Assembly (NCBI GenBank): GCA_002633005.1
Contig: NMRA01000308.1
Span: forward strand, 417,961-481,960
Length of the DNA: 64,000 bases
From: Phoronis australis
Taxonomy: Eukaryota > Phoronida > Phoronidae
Reading direction: 5' to 3'
This document shows positions 62,606 to 64,000 of the stretch, piece by piece; positions within the stretch are counted from its first letter, which is position 1, and every line of letters begins with the position of its first letter. Made by a program: the position numbers and the translations under genes. The notes below the pieces were generated by a model that saw only the letters and a list, made by a program, of their open reading frames with translations, was not told the DNA's origin and searched no databases.

Positions 62606-64000
62606 GCACTGTGATGAACGGACATACATACAGACGGACGGTCGTGAATATACTATTACTATGCCCCCCCCCCGGCATTGACATGTGACAGAAGACAAAA
62701 ACAGAAGTCAGAATATATGTTGGCTTGAATTTTCAAAGCAGAATTGATTTTCATTTTAAGTCACATTGAATTTATAAATAGTATCTAATTTAAAAAGTAA
62801 GATTTTTTTCATTTTTACTTTAAGCTGCTCATAATTTTTCATACTTTTTTAAATGAAAAATGTTTGAAAAAATATTAAATTTCCTTCCTTCTGTTGATAT
62901 AACAAATGGTGCATTAATATTTTAACAACTGAATTAATGCTATTACTTGGCACATTTCGCACTCAAAGTAATTAATGCAATTGATTTCTCCTGGGGTCAG
63001 ATTTTTTTTGCTGCCAGATCAGATGACTGGTTCTGAACCAAATGCCAGGAAATGCATATCAAATGATTTGTGAAAATTTTCTGAGGCCTCAGCTTTTACA
63101 AAACTGTAGAGTCGTTCACTGACTGGAAAGTAAAAGATATTATTTTCAAGTGTTTCTAACTAGTCAGAAACTAAGAATCTTTTCTATAAATTTACCATGG
63201 ACAGTTTCTGACGAAATACTAATTGACATCCTAAATTTTACAAGTTATGACAAGTTAACATTATGATACACCTTGAGCCGAGCTCACAGCCAACTTTAAC
63301 ATGCAAGAGACATTAATTGCAGTCAGTCTGATATAAGTATGCCTCGTGAACCGGTAAACTTACCAGTAAAACAGCAAAAAGCACTTCTTTACCGATTACC
63401 CGCAAGTTTCAGCAATTTTCACGTGAGACATGGAGAAAATATACAGACGATATCCGGTATCTATTTTCTCACAAATTATCTGTTTGACCTATTGAGTCCT
63501 TGTTTTAATGATTCTGATGCATCTGAAGCTAGCTTAAATAAGATTCTTAAATTTTGAAACATCTAAGTATATGTCCTGTAAACTAAAAAATCAACGTTTG
63601 TTCGTTGTACAAAAATTATCCCATTAGGATATGACGTCATTGTTGAGCCTTCCATCTTGAATTTTTCAATCTGCTTTTTGCGCGGCTTGGTTAGCAACGA
63701 AATGAAGTTGAAACGCTTTCTCCTAAGGTACTATCCACCAGGTTCGTAACAGGGTTCTTGAGAGAAAGAAAAGAACGCAATGAAGCGTGTCAACGCTTTT
63801 CGAGGGATGAGACTTGTAACTATAACCAACTAACTATGTGCAGAGACTCTAAGTTGAATCCTGATTTATCCCATTTCGACTCGCACTCACTACTACTAGT
63901 ATACTGGGGAACCCAATGTTCGTCCGCCTAAGCATAAAACCGACTTGCTGTTGTACTCACCGAATTATTCCACTTCAAAGTTATGATCTGAATAGGATTC
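62606..64000. other. non-coding end of window, nothing recognised
   Basis: A short poly-C run sits at about 62665. A perfect ATGACGTCAT palindrome (63631-63640) is followed by CCATCTTG (YY1-like, minus orientation), which could belong to a minus-strand promoter. A 72-codon frame at 63339 (MPREPVNLPVKQQKALLYRL...) is not recognised. Confidence 0.35.

Overview
This is animal (metazoan) nuclear DNA. It is intron-rich with GT-AG junctions, AT-leaning, and full of minisatellites and non-autonomous transposable elements. It holds most of one gene and the whole coding part of another, arranged convergently. The repeat landscape points to a marine invertebrate, perhaps a mollusc or other lophotrochozoan: palindrome-headed elements with a central array of about 147-bp units, GGGCC-ended MITEs, and P2X7-like and HIRAN-like fragments. 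The species cannot be named from the sequence.

Region 1, about 1-11.2 kb (+): no exon recognised. It holds a duplicated trinucleotide-rich segment, a tRNA-derived fragment, several short tandem arrays, a frame-broken HIRAN-like ORF and two copies of the main repeat family. The first two coding exons of the following gene should lie here or further upstream, but I could not find them.

Region 2, 11.2-32.2 kb (+): an FMR1/FXR-family RNA-binding protein gene. Thirteen exons were placed from conserved sequence and agreeing splice phases. They give 762 residues: end of the first Agenet/Tudor domain, second Agenet, KH0, KH1 (GTHG), KH2 (GKNG), an RG-rich region that includes a 30-nt microexon, and a long low-complexity tail ending VNGE. 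Its introns hold tandem arrays, a transposable element of about 1.75 kb, a P2X7-like ORF remnant, and an orphan promoter plus first exon of the kind used by nuclear genes for mitochondrial proteins.

Region 3, 32.2-38.8 kb: convergent intergenic space. It holds a 16-bp minisatellite just past the FXR polyadenylation signal, a small MITE and a few arrays.

Region 4, 38.8-56.7 kb (-): an SLC16 (monocarboxylate transporter) family gene. Six coding exons, all in phase, encode 537 residues. A non-coding 5' exon is implied upstream because the start codon lies 2 nt after a splice acceptor. Its introns are very large and carry several main-family elements, a 2.5-kb terminal-inverted-repeat element with an inverted partner, and a 645-base assembly gap.

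Region 5, 56.7-64 kb: minisatellites, a contig-join artefact marked by one N, and further repeat copies. No recognisable gene.

The two genes show no functional link; they are chance neighbours. The most striking pattern is that the main repeat family is a non-autonomous element whose monomers, about 147 bp long, each carry a sequence matching or nearly matching the CTCF core binding site. That gives roughly 40 such motifs in this window.
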